DNA of 64,000 nucleotides from assembly GCA_013398615.1 (NCBI GenBank), contig VZSR01003806.1:945393-1009392 (forward strand), read 5' to 3'. Below are positions 1-11,679 of this stretch, piece by piece. The translations under genes were made by a program, and so were the position numbers. This stretch comes from Brachypodius melanocephalos (Eukaryota; Chordata; Aves; Passeriformes; Pycnonotidae). The notes below the pieces were generated by a model. That model saw only the letters and a list, made by a program, of their open reading frames with translations. It was not told where the DNA came from and did not search any database. Numbering within the stretch: the stretch's first letter is position 1; the number at the start of each line of letters is the position of its first letter.

Positions 1-1350
1 TGATTGCTTACTCAGTTCAAAAAGTTTTGAAAACTTTGGAAGGTGGTACAGAGTACAATGATTTAGATCTACAGTGTGTGAGCTTCATTTACTGTACTTA
101 ACTGACCTTTAGTACTTGTATCACCAGTATAAAGGAGAAATTTTTTTAGTAAAATGTTTTTATTAGCATTATCTAACATGTCTGCTTATTTTGTACTAAT
201 CTCAGTAGAAAAATGTTTAAAGGAGAGGCACCAACAAAGCAGATATTCTATTTCTCATTGCTTGTATTTGCCAATCAGTTACCTTCACAAATGGCATTAT
301 GAAGGCAAAAGCGTTTGGTGGCTTTGCAGCATGTAGAGGTTAGCATAGCAGAATTTGAATGACAGGTTTCTATTGACTTCTCATATCCCATGTTATACCC
401 TTTGTTGCACAAAGAATATTCACAGGTGTACCTCTCTGCAGTTATGCATTTCAAGACAATGCGTTCTGCAAATATTGGAAAATTATAGTCTTGGTCTTTT
501 AGCTGACAGTATACAGATGCAAGAGAGTATCTTGGAAGTTCTGCTTCAGGGCATGCACTTCTTTTTTCCCCATAGATAAAAATATTCCACTACATTTTGG
601 GTAATTGTGTTTCTTTAGCCATCATGCAAAATCTGGAGCTTTTGCTTAAAAATAGCTGCGTATCTATATCACCATCACAAACTATAACAATTAAGTAATA
701 TTCACTCCATATTTTGTATAGTATTTTCTTCAGTTGCTACAGAAAAATTGAGTAAAAATAAAGTATGTTCTAGTTGTTCATTGTGCTGCCTGAAGGACCT
801 TTCAGTATGCTAAATGTGCACCAGGATACCTCCACTACTTATTGATTGTAAAATCCAAGAAAATAGGAAGACATATAAAATATATTGAAATGATTAGGCA
901 AAGGAATAAATTGGATTGAGCTGTTAATGGGGAGAAAGAAAAGCAAACCAGGGAGTGATTACATGTGTATGAACTTTGGTTAGTGCATCATTAAAGCATA
1001 TACTGGTTTAAGAGTAAATTAGAGCTGGTAGTAATCACAGGCTTCTGTAAGATATAATGGTATTGAGAATTAAGATATTAGTGGGAAGAATAGAGTAAAC
1101 AAAAGATAAGGTATTAAAAAGTGCTATTTTATATCTTCCCATTTTTCTAGAAAAAATCCAACTAGTGTTCTGGAATTGTGAGTAATTCTGAGACAGGTGG
1201 CCCAAAACTGTCCAAAAAAGATTGCTACATTGGCTTTATTTTTATCAGTGTAAAGCTCACAGAACAACAACAACAAAAAGATTTTACATATCCTATATAT
1301 GTATATATATAGTGTGTATATTTATATCTATATACATATATTTCATCCAG
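1..1350. other. Unique AT-rich non-coding DNA with an AT microsatellite at its end
   Basis: No gene or known interspersed repeat is recognised. Open frames are at most about 87 codons and resemble no protein family I know. The last 55 bases (about 1296-1350) are an imperfect TA/TATG-type repeat that runs directly into the broken 5' end of the next CR1 copy. This is probably intergenic or intronic. Confidence 0.6.
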
Positions 1351-2046
1351 GAGTGCAGCACAGGCTGGTATTTATCCATCTGGGAAGCAGCTCTGTGGAA
1401 GGGGTCTGGGGGTCCTGGTGGGCAGGAAGCTCAATGAGAGTGAGCAGTGTGCTGCTCCTGCAAAGAAAGCCAGCAGGGTGCTGGGCTCATCCACAACAGC
1501 AGCACCAGCAGAGATTAACACGTCACTGTCCCACTTCTCTGAGGGATTGTCACCTGGAATAGCGTGTTCAGTTTTGCTCCCACTATACCAAAAGAGGTGG
1601 ACAGGCTGGAGAGGGTCCAGAGGAAGGCCACAAAGATGATCAGTGACTGGGAAGTTGCCATGTGAGGATGGACCGAGAGATCTGGGCTTGTTCAGCCCAG
1701 AGAGGGGGAGACCCTGTCACTGTGCTCCTGTACTTAAAGGGTGGCTACAAAGAAGATGGAGACTCCCTCTTTTTACAAGGAATCTCATGGAAAAAAATAG
1801 GGATATAAGGTACAAATCACTTCTGGGTAGATTCCAAATGGACACACAAAGAAATTTTTTCACAAAGAGAAACATTAGCCATGGGCTTAATCTCCCCATT
1901 GTGGTGGTGGTATTCTCTGGTATTGCATGCTTTTAAGATTCAGCTGGGCCATTTTAGTTAGACTGTGCTTTTGCCAAGAAAGGATGGACCAAACAATTCT
2001 TGAGGATCCTTCCCACCTGGAATTCTATGACTATGATTCTATGATA
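1351..2046 (+). mobile_element. CR1 LINE retrotransposon, 5'-truncated, 3' end present
   Basis: This is a degraded copy of the avian CR1 non-LTR retrotransposon in sense orientation. Visible CR1 landmarks are the ORF2 C-terminal stretch (GGGTCTGGGGGTCCTGGTGG near 1404, then a block near 1610-1640 reading GTCCAGAGGAAGGCCACAAA), the 3' untranslated part, and a tail of ATTCTATGA/GATTCTATGATA at about 2021-2046. CR1 elements end in short octamer repeats rather than poly(A), so the tail fixes the strand. The 5' end is missing, as is usual for incomplete reverse transcription. Reading frames inside (for example 1643-1936) are interrupted and belong to no functional protein. No clear target-site duplication is seen. 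Confidence 0.85.
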
Positions 2047-4466
2047 TATAAAAGAGGAAGTTTTAAGTCTAATGCCACCTGTTATGATAATACTTTGTTG
2101 CATAATATAGTCTTAATTCTATAGAAAAACATGAAGTTAGATAATTGATTTCACAATATATCAGAACCAAAACAAATATTTCAGTTCTATATTATTGAGA
2201 GAAACTTACATTAAAGCAACAACTTTGTTTTATCAGTTGATGGAAAAAGATCTCAAAATATAAGTACATTCTAATTTAACTGAAAAAAGATGCAAAATAT
2301 AAAATTATATTCTAAGGACATTTTTATTTTCTATGTGCAGTTAATTGTCAGCATGTAGAACTCATACAAATGAAGCAGAGATGCAAGTGGGGAGCACTGA
2401 GACAACAGTTATTATTCAGATGTATTCCTTGTGGGTCATTTCCCTATATAAGCATTGTATTCAGTTACTCAGTGTAACCCAGGAGCTAGCAAATAATTAT
2501 TTTGACTTTTTTTCTTTGTCATATGTACAAGATAAAATAGTAAATGGCCATATTTTTAAAGAGAAATGAGAAGTTTCTCAACAGGACATAGAGACACACG
2601 TCAGCTGTGAAGAGGCTCAGCATAAAGGCAGATGTGAACTGACAATATTGAACTATGGACTGCCAATAGATACATTACCTGCCACAGACAAGTGAACTCA
2701 AAACAGACAGCTTAGGAGTTTATAGATTTCAAAACTCATTTCAGGGCTGGTTGTAATACCTATTTTCCACATCAGAAAACAGAAAAATGCTCACTAATTT
2801 TTAGCATAAGTCATGTTACAATATTTTTTTTTTTTCTATATGCAAAATTCTTGAATAGGGGTTTCATAGAGAGGTATAGGGAAAACATAACAGGACTGGA
2901 TGAACAGAAAATCCTGTATTGAAACAATATCCTGTATTTGGCAATCCTGTATTGCCAAAAAGGTGGAGTGTGGTGTAAGTGGAGTGGGTTCTAAGTTGGA
3001 TGTTAAGACGCAGGACTATGGATTTTACAAACATGGTGAACTGAGACTTTATATGTGTAATTGCCTTCATCTCAGTTTATACCATGAGGGTATGATTTTT
3101 TTTTCTGTGTCAAATACAGGTAAATGCTGTAATCTCTGTGTTACAATGTCTGTCAGTAAAAGTTAATCTTTTAGTATCTCACACTTAGTTTACCTAAGAG
3201 TTTGTTCCAGTAAATAAAATTTTATCACTGTGTGATAAAATCTGGAAAAAACCTTTTCAGTTAATATTTCAAACACTCCTAAAAAGCTATTAAAAATGGA
3301 TTCCAAACAATTTGGTTTTTTTCTTACACAGCAAAGATGCTAATTAAATTATATGCACTAATTGGAAGACACAAATATGCAGCTGTGAATTTTTTTACTG
3401 TGTGTATGCACATTTGTCAGTTATTTTAGACACACATAATATATCCTTTGGAAAGTGATTTTAAAATGTCTACTTGCCTTCATGGTTTCTCAGGCCTTCC
3501 AAGCATTATTTAGTTTACTGCAGCCTAGCTAATAACATAATAGCTGCTGCTTGTTATTATTCATATCAGTTGAAATAAACAGTTTTGTTTTAATGGAGCA
3601 GTAATGCATATGATGAAAGTTGTTAATGTAACATAATACAGCTTACCAAAAGTTCTCTGACACAAATATATAAAATATGTGCTTAATAGCAATATATTCC
3701 CTCTGCTTTCTTGAATCATGCAGCAATAATAGGAATTAGATATGAATTATTCACAGTATTCACTTTTCCCCATCTCCAGCAAGCAATAAACCATATGTAT
3801 ATTGTGCACATCATAATCCAAGCATAGAGGTAAGACTTAAAGTCTGCGCTCTCTTGCAATTAAACCTCTTTTATCTTAACAAACCATGATTTATCATGTA
3901 TACAACATTTTTTAAAAAAATTTGTTTTTGTTTTGTTTCTTTGTTGTTTATTATTTGATTGTTTCTTCAGAAACCATTTCTGTCTTCCATCTCTCCAGGG
4001 TCAAGAGAACAGTGAAGCAATGATGGGGTGATTGACTTTTCTACAGAACTGCTGACACTGCAGCAGCAAGAGCTTTGTGCAGTTTAGAGTTCTTATTTCT
4101 TTTTTCTTTCCCCATGAAAATGACAAATGTAAATTTTTTTTACCTTTTTATTGCACATCACTTCCTACAAAGAATAGAGGACTTTTGTGAGTGTGAGAGG
4201 TGGTGGCTGTGAAGAAATATAGATTCCTGTAGTAGCATTTTTCCAGCCGAATCTTTGCCAGAACACAGCACAAAGTAACAGGCAAATGTTCTAATTTTTA
4301 AAACAAGATTATTGAAAAATTTCACCAGAACTTGGTGAAGGACTCATTCTGGTCCTTCATATATCTGTAGGAAAAGGAAAGCTGTTACTGTGTCTTACAC
4401 AGTTATTACTGAGTTCTTGCCAGTAGACATGCCAATCAATGACTACTGTTCTCTTTTTTATGTTAG
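2047..4466. other. Unique AT-rich non-coding DNA
   Basis: No gene is recognised; frames stay below 90 codons. At 2909-2956 the motif ATCCTGTATT occurs three times at about 16-bp spacing. Within it, TTTGGCAAT and ATTGCCAAA (2937-2945 and 2951-2959) form a perfect 9-bp inverted repeat around a 5-base loop. 3480-3660 is repeat-free and rich in TAAT/ATTA cores (see findings). The rest shows only short T and A runs. Confidence 0.55.
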
Positions 4467-4930
4467 TCATAGAATCACAGAATACAATACAGAATGGCTT
4501 GGGTTGGAAGAAACATCAAAGAACGTCTAGTTCCAAGCCCCTGCAGTGGGTAGGGACATGTTCCATAAGCCCAAGTTGTTCAAAGCCTTGAATACTACAA
4601 GGAGTAGTGCGCACACAGCCTCCCTGGGCAACGTGTTCCAGTGCCTCAAAACCCTCTTGAGGAAAGAATTTACATTTCATTTTCTAATATCTAATCTAGA
4701 GCTCCCCTCCTTCAGTTTAAAACCATTGCACCTTGTCCTGTCACTCTTCACTGTATAAAAAGTCCCTCTTGCTCCTTTTTATAAGTCCTTTTCCTCCTTC
4801 CCTTGAAGTATTGCAGGACATATAGAGGTCTGCCCAAACCTTTTCCAGGATGAACACCAATTCTTTCAGACTGTCCTTGTAGGAGAGGTGTTCCAACTTT
4901 CTGATCATCTTTGTGGCCCTCCTCTAAATC
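4467..4930 (-). mobile_element. CR1 LINE 3' fragment, antisense
   Basis: The left edge, TCATAGAATCACAGAATACA, is the reverse complement of a CR1 tail. It is followed by the antisense 3' region: GGCTTGGGTTGGAAGAAACA, the block GGCAACGTGTTCCAGTGCCT near 4628, CTAATATCTAATCTAGAGCT near 4683 and TTGTCCTGTCACTCTTCACT near 4733. The match fades after GTGGCCCTCCTCTAAATC near 4930, so only the last 460 bases or so of the element remain. A 70-codon frame at 4546-4758 lies on the wrong strand of this untranslated region and has no meaning. Confidence 0.9.
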
Positions 4931-7227
4931 AGATTTTTCTTAGGTTTTTCACCTAGTAATGTGTTAAGAAGAGGCAACTTTTGTAGTGCAGGGCTAGAAT
5001 GTGATTCATTATACATTGCATAGCTGTTTAAGGAAAGAAAGAAAGCATACGACCTGATCAGCTAAATGCTGAGAAATCGTTTCGGCCAACGTGAAAAAAC
5101 CATCTAATGGAAGGAAATATAGTTTATGTGTGCAATACTGGCAGGTTCAAACTCACGTTTGGAGTGTTGCTGGGGCTTTTTTTTTTTTTCCTTTTTTTTT
5201 CCTTTTTGTTTTTTCTTTTTTGTTTTTTCCTTTTTTTCCCCCCCCGCATGTGGATAAAAGGTAAAATATCTATTCCCAAAATTTTAGCTTCCCAATTCAA
5301 AATCATAAGCTTCTTAAATTTTTTGGCAAGACCACATGCCAAAAAAAATTAACAAAAGTTGTATTAAATATAAAGCCAAATAAGAAGTCTTTTTACCAGC
5401 AAGCCAATTATTTACCAATTATTATAGGACATATTAATTATCAAATAATTAATTATCTAATAATTGTTTTAGGTTGATACTAAATTATGGCCAACTAAAA
5501 AAGAATTTTTTCCCCTCCAAAACCATTGAACTCCTACCTGAAAAAATCTATGTCACATTTAAGGAACAATTATTTCTTGGGGGGAAAAATTAGATTCATT
5601 TATTATGGCAAAGCAGTGCATGAATCTATATTGTAATATTATTTAGCAGTTATTTAAAGGTTTTTTTAGTGTAGTGGTTTAAGTCAGCATGATAAGATGC
5701 ATGTGAGACTTACCATAGTGAAAAAGTGAAAATGTAGCTGTGCTGAATTTCTTTGTCCTCCTTGCAGTATACAGGTCTTGACCTGTGTAAGTGTCAGTGG
5801 TGGCTTGATATATTTGTATGTAGTTCTGCATTATCAAAAGTATTACAAGTAAGAATTTAGAAGATGACAGCTGGGGTATGGTTCCAAAACAGACAACATT
5901 CCAACTAAACAGGTGATAACATTAACTCAATTACTGGTTGTATAAGGAATTTTTATTCTTAAATTCATTAATTTTTGAGAGTGAAGACAATTTCTGCCCC
6001 TTATTTTCTGCCATCTAAACCTATATTGCACATACAGAGCACACTAAACAGTTTTATATTAGTATTTCTGCATCTTCTGTTATGTTGAAAAAGGTAAGTC
6101 TCTTTTATTTTAAATTATGTAAGTGGAATTGACATGATTATGTATGGAAGCCCTGCTGATCAGCATTGCTAAATACTGTGTATACAATAATTATCACAAC
6201 TGTCCTTGATCAGACATCAGTCACTTCCCTTTGCATATATTCTGACTGCAAACTAATATTAAAATTACAGACACTACAAAATTTTAAGCTGGACTCCACA
6301 ATGAGAATAAAGTCCAGTTGTCAAAATCTGCCCCCTTTTGATTTTTTGCTGTACATCCTTTTTGTGGGATTTTCTATAATTTCTATGTAACTATGGTAGA
6401 TATCTTTTTAATTAGTACATAACCTGTGTGCTATGAAGAAATTTTGATTCTTTGTTTTAGGGAGGAAAAACAAATTACAGAGGACCAAAAAACCTTTATA
6501 AAATGCAGTAATCATATTTCTGATGCTTGTAATTAGGTTAAACTGTGAATCATTTTCTCTTACTGTCATCTGGTAATTACCTACTTGCCTTAACCGAGCC
6601 TTGTGAGTACTGACTGTCTGATCACAGTCTGGTTTTGGATCACTCTGTGCTGGACAGGGATGTAGTGATCATGGGACAGAGACATCAGAAATATTCAAGC
6701 ACTTGAGGGGAATTCTGCAGCCCCTTATTTCTGAATTTCTGCAGAGGAAGTTCAGCATCCTCTCCCCTGTCATCCAGTCACACACAATCAATTAATCCTG
6801 TAAAACAAATTTGGTAGACAAGTGTTCTCACAAACTTGCAGTTTCCATTATTACTTGGAGACTTTCCTCAGTTTTCATAATGTTTGTGTTCACAGGAGTA
6901 TATGCTGACAATATTAGGGGCTTTGGATTTTGACAGTTATGTTTTTCCCACTTACTTCAGTCGGAAGTATATTCCTGCTGGTATCCCAGATTATTCCTAT
7001 GTTCATACTTGCACTTTTGAGTGAAAACTATGTATTCTCATCTCCATTCAACTCAATGAATTTATTAGGAATGCTAAGTAGCCAGTACCTAACTGAAGTG
7101 CATATAGTAAGAGTGACTCTGATCATAAAGCAATTTGAACAGAAATTTTGATAATAGTCCCAATACAAACAAGGCAGGGAATAGCACTTTTTAAAACTCT
7201 TCTGTCTACAAACATCATTTATATGTT
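4931..7227. other. Unique AT-rich DNA with a pyrimidine tract and an AT palindrome
   Basis: No gene is recognised. A long T/C tract lies at 5176-5247 and creates a lysine-rich frame on the minus strand that is only compositional. At 5433-5453, ATTAATTAT and ATAATTAAT form a perfect 9-bp inverted repeat around CAA. The remainder is unique, with frames below 80 codons, up to the assembly gap. Confidence 0.55.
5176..5247. repeat. Pyrimidine (T/C) tract
   Basis: This is a nearly pure T run broken by a few C and G bases, ending in an 8-C run. On the other strand it is polypurine. Length here may vary between individuals or be mis-assembled. Confidence 0.85.
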
Positions 7228-7327
7228 NNNNNNNNNNNNNNNNNNNNNNNNNNNNNNNNNNNNNNNNNNNNNNNNNNNNNNNNNNNNNNNNNNNNNNNNN
7301 NNNNNNNNNNNNNNNNNNNNNNNNNNN
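7228..7327. other. Assembly gap of exactly 100 N
   Basis: One hundred consecutive N characters. A round 100 usually marks a gap of unknown length between contigs rather than a measured one. Unique DNA lies to the left and the interior of a sense CR1 copy to the right, so the missing DNA probably includes the upstream part of that CR1. Any reading frame drawn across the gap (such as 7028-7588 on the minus strand) is an artefact. Confidence 0.97.
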
Positions 7328-7547
7328 CTGTGAGGAGCAGCTGAGGGAGCTGGGGGTGTTAAGCCCGAAGAAAAGGAGGCTCAGGGAGACCTTATCAGCC
7401 TCTACACCTGCCTGAAATGCGGCTGTAGCCATGTGGGGGTTGGCATCTTCTCCAAGGCAACCAGCAACAGAACAAGACCAAATGTCTTCAAGCACCAGAA
7501 GAGGTTCCAGTAGGACATCAGGAAGAAAATTTTCACTGAAGATACAT
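7328..7547 (+). mobile_element. CR1 LINE fragment, sense, cut by the gap on the left and by an inverted CR1 on the right
   Basis: The sequence starts inside CR1 at GAGGAGCAGCTGAGGGAGCT. It continues through the usual 3' landmarks (AGGAGGCTCAGGGAGACCTT, then GACATCAGGAAGAAAATTTT near 7520) and stops after TTCACTGAA. The last part of the element and its octamer tail are absent. At that point the sequence switches directly to antisense CR1. The subfamily looks different from that of the neighbour, because the bases around the break match another CR1 consensus in my memory. Confidence 0.8.
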
Positions 7548-8290
7548 GGCATCCACAAATTGTCTGGGCAATCTGATCCACTGGGCAATAAACAGTTTCT
7601 TCCTAATGTCTAATCTATATTTCTCTCAGTTTGATGCCATTCTGTCTTGTCCTGTCATTACATGCCCTTGTAAATAGTTTCTTTCCATTTTCCTTGTAGG
7701 CTTCATTCAGATTCTGAAAGGCTGAAATTAGACAACCTCAAAAAAAATGAGTCTGAACAAACCCAATTTTCTCAGCTTTTCCTCGTATGAGAGGTGCTCC
7801 ATCCCTTTGATCATCTCAGTGGCCCTCCTCTGGATTCACTCCAAAAGGTCCATGTCCTTTTTGTCCTGGAGATCCCAGAGCTGGATGTAATGCTCCAAGT
7901 GAGGTCTCACCAGAGCAGAGCAGAGGGGCAGAATCCCCTCCCTTGCCCTGCTGTCCACACTGCTTTGGGTACATCTCAGGATACCATTTGCTTTCTGTGC
8001 TGTGAGAACACACTGCCAGGGCATGTTCAGCCTCTCATCAACCATCATCCACCAAGTTCTTCTTGGCAGGGCTGCTCTCAATTGTTCATTCCCCAGCCTG
8101 GATTGATATCAGGGCTGCCCCACCCCAGGTGCAGCAGCTTGCACTTGGGCTTGTTAAAGTTCATGAGATTCTGGTTCCTCTTGGTGACATTACATCCTTC
8201 AGGTGTGTCAACAGCAGCACTCAGCTTGGTGCCATCTGCAAACTTGCTGAGAGTGCACTCTGTCCCCTTGTCTGTCTCCTTAGTCATTAT
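7548..8290 (-). mobile_element. CR1 LINE, antisense, with ORF2 C-terminal remnants
   Basis: The left edge is GGCATCCACAAATTGTCTGG, an internal 3' landmark, so the true 3' tail is missing. Further right come the antisense 3' untranslated region and then the end of ORF2. Reverse translation at 8078-8287 shows a recognisable part of the CR1 reverse transcriptase ending, with a FADGTKL motif. This corresponds to the catalytic F/YADD-TKL of the family, with the second aspartate replaced by glycine. Reverse translation of 7836-8081 shows the downstream end of ORF2 (LVRPHLEHYIQLWD, KKDMDLLE). Frames are shifted relative to one another, so this is a dead copy. The 5' end is truncated at about 8290. 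Confidence 0.9.
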
Positions 8291-8892
8291 CCTTTACTAT
8301 AGCTAAAAATTGTAACAGTTTGATGTTTTGAGAGAGAGTGTTCATCAGAAGGAAAAATGAGACAAGATCATTGCTTTGTTCATGGTGGTGAAGTAATGCA
8401 GTAGGGATTCCCAAGAGAACTGTGCAGGGACCATGTGTTCCCAGATTCAGGGTAAAGAGGACAGACATCCTTTGTCTCGTAGTTTATAAATTTTTCCATC
8501 ACAAAACTGATTAAAATTTCCTGTTAAAAACAGAGGGTTTTTCTTTGCATTTAGGCTGCCATATGTGAGAAAATTAACCAGGTGCTCCTTTGTGACAATG
8601 AATGAAACATTTGTGTACCTTTTTGAAATTCTGCCTTTTTCCCACTAAAGGGAAGATGGTTGCCCAATATCTAATAGAAGAAATTACCAAAACTAATTGT
8701 CTTATGATGAAGGGCAAATAGTGTGGAAATCATTGATTAGTAGCATAACATCAAGTATCAAAAGGGGAAGAAAGCAAATGATTTTAAAAGAAAATTGCTT
8801 TTAAAGGTAAATATTCTCTTTTTTAATGACAGAAGTATTAATTAGAGAGAACAGTAATATTAAACAAAATTATGTTTCTAATAAAGTCCAAG
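8291..8892. other. Unique DNA between two CR1 copies
   Basis: Nothing is recognised in this stretch of about 600 bases. It is AT-rich and has no open frame above about 60 codons that resembles a protein. Confidence 0.5.
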
Positions 8893-8998
8893 GTATTTGA
8901 GCAACCTGGTCTAGTGGAAGATTCCCTGCCCATGACAGGTTTGGAACCGGATGATCTTTAAGGTCTCTTTCAACCCAAATCATTCTAATCTATCATTA
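8893..8998 (+). mobile_element. CR1 LINE 3'-terminal fragment, sense
   Basis: This is a short but clear match to the end of CR1: TTGAGCAACCTGGTCTAGTG, CCCTGCCCATGACAGGTTTG, GATGATCTTTAAGGTCTCTT, then CAACCCAAATCATTCTAATC leading into a decayed octamer tail. Only about 105 bases are present, a severe 5' truncation. It lies 600 bases from the tail-less antisense CR1 but on the opposite strand, so it is not that copy's missing end. Confidence 0.88.
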
Positions 8999-9827
8999 CT
9001 TTGGAGAATTAATTCCACAGGGTTTTAGTTAGAGCACAATTCTTATGTGGTATTAGATACGTGAGACAAACCCGAGCAGCCAAGTTAGAAAGTATCAGGG
9101 GCAGTAGTAAAGCAACCATCCTTTCACACAGTGAAACCAGAATTTCACAACCAATGCAGTGAAATAAAGATTTTAGTTCATACTTCTCACATTTGGTTTT
9201 CTAGGTTATGTGTTTCAAAATCCTAATACCAGCCAACAAGTTGCATAGTACATTAGTTGGATTGCTAAGTTTTGTTCAAAATTGTGAATTTAAGTAGTGG
9301 TATTATTGTGCATATATCAAACATCATACTGATCACTCTCCTGCTGCACAACTTTTTATTTAATATTTGTAATAGGAAAGAGTTGTTTCCAAAATGTATA
9401 CCTTCTTAATTTTGCTTTATCTTGAAATAGGTAAAGTACTGAAAAAGAGATTTGAAAAAATTTCAAAGTAACTTTGAAATTTCAAACAGTGTCACTGAAT
9501 AAGCTTAACATTGCTCTAAACAGTAACAGAATATGTTGCTTGGTTAAAACTTAGAGTGTGCAGACCTTCAATAAATGTTCCACAGCATACAGAATGTGAG
9601 ATTCTGAGAGGCATGGCAGTTAACACAAAAACCTCTCTCAGCTATAGCTTCATTTTTTTTTCCTGTAGAAATCATTGAAAATGGATAGAGAAAAAGCTCC
9701 CTTTCCTTATAAAGATAAAACACCAGGCCATTAAAACATCAAGCCATCAAAATTTCCTTTGTGTGCTACAAGCATGAAAGAGCAAATTGAGCATAACAAG
9801 TAAACACAAGGATCATGAATAAGATTT

Positions 9828-9846
9828 TTTGTTTGTTTGTTTGTTT
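9828..9846. repeat. (TTTG)n microsatellite
   Basis: About four to five tandem TTTG units, extended by T-rich flanks. Confidence 0.85.
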
Positions 9847-11617
9847 CTTTTTAATATTTTAGGGCCTTTAGCCAAATATTCTAATATCATGCTGTGTGAA
9901 AAAGATGTTGGTTTCTCTGCTTGCTGTGAGATGTTCCAAGTTTGGAAGAAACTGCCTCTCTGAAAAAAAATGATGAAAGAATACATTACCATGAATAACT
10001 CAATGCTTTCTAGTGAGGAAAGAAAAGCAAGTTATTTACATATAAAATGAAAAAATTACACGCCTTCAGTGAACGAGTATCAAATATCAGATTGAAAATG
10101 GGCCAGTTTTGGGTTGGTGCATGGGATGTTTGCATGTGAATTCCTAATTTATAATGGAGTCGATGGCAGCATTCAGTCTACAGTGACCTGGCATTGATGA
10201 CAGTGAATGGAAACAAATGGATGCAATTGTCTAGCAAATTGAATTTCGACCTTGATAACAGTCAAGAATCTTATTAACAAGGACTAAGATCTTCAGTGCT
10301 GTTTTAGAAGAGGTGTAAATAAGAGCTTGTAGCAAGAGCAGGAACTATGGCTCCCAGGAGAATTTCCCAGCCCCAGTTTTGGGTTGTGATAGTGACTGCA
10401 CAGCAGTGACTGAAGTTAGGTGCAAAGAAGAGGGATAGTGCTGCTCTTTTTCCATTGTTCATAATCTACATAGTTGATCTGTGTCTTGCTGTTTGTTTTC
10501 AATCCAAGGTTTCTTAAAGTTTTTGCCTCCATAATTTCTATGGAAAATACTTTTGTATCAACCAGGGACTTACATGGCCCTTTTATGTTTTACCTAGCTC
10601 TTTTTTTCTGGTTTTATTTCAAATTTCCTACCCATGATCTTTCAACATCTGCCAAAATAAAACTTGCTTCATACACTTATTATAATTTGCAAGTTTTTAG
10701 GGGAGAGAATCTTGTAAACATAAGTGTTATGAATCAAGCATAAAGAACTGGAAAGTTAGTGCATTTGAGTGGACACAAACTAAGTCTGTGCAATTCTTCA
10801 AATTATAAGCAACTATGCTCTTTTTTTAAATTTCAAGAAGCCTAGGAGTTAGCAACCAAAAAACCCACCACATTCCATAGACAGAAAGAAATTTTAATGC
10901 AAAGAGTTAGAGGAGAAAAAAAGGATCTTTTTACAAACTAAGCTTTCAGAACCTTTCTTTATTTGAATGTTTACTCCAAATATGACACTTTGGAGGGAAT
11001 GGAAAATCACAAAGCACGTATGAAAGCAACAGTGATTTCCAGTATATATAGATATGGACTGTAGGGAAGGTCTAGTTTAAAGTATCCAAAGCATTTAAAC
11101 GACATTCATTCTACTTCAAACAAAATCATAATAGAAGAATTCTATGAGACAAATGGAAATTCACAGCCAGGAACTCTGAATCCCCTTTAAAATGCTGCTT
11201 CTGAAATCCTGATTTTTAAATGTTGTGCTTCTCACACTCCTAAGGTGAGAAAGAGCAGAGGAACAGAAGAACAGTATGCTGCTGTAGTTGTCCTAGGACT
11301 TTATTATACTACAGATCATCAACAATATACCATGCAGTGGTATATTTCAAGATTCAAGTTACTTTCCTCCAGCACTACAGCAGTGATAAATAAGTGGTAT
11401 AGTTGCAATAGATTTAAGTAAATAACTTACCTAATTAAATAATAAATTAATAAAATAATAAAATAATTTGTGCAATTATTGAATTATATATTTTAATTAT
11501 AAAATAAAGCAATAATTTCTAACTATATAATAAAGAATACAGTGATTAATTTTACAAAATCCAGTTTTTAACTATTTAGCATACTTAGCAACTTTTTGCT
11601 GAAGCTTTAGCTAAACC

Positions 11618-11679
11618 TTTTTGTTTGTTTGTTTGTTTCATTTTTTGGTTTGGTTTGTGGGGTTTTTTTTGTTTGTTTC
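11618..11679. repeat. T/G-rich simple repeat
   Basis: TTTG units at 11618-11639 are followed by GGTTTG and T-run variants. GTTTGTTTCA occurs twice (11631-11640 and 11671-11680), suggesting slippage or a small duplication. Confidence 0.75.

Noticed and set aside
2937..2959. Palindromic NFI-type site (TTGGC...GCCAA)
   Set aside because: The half-sites are 11 bases apart rather than the usual 5, so a standard NFI dimer site is not supported.
7028..7588. 186-codon minus-strand frame
   Set aside because: It crosses 100 N bases and CR1 sequence, so it is not a real frame.
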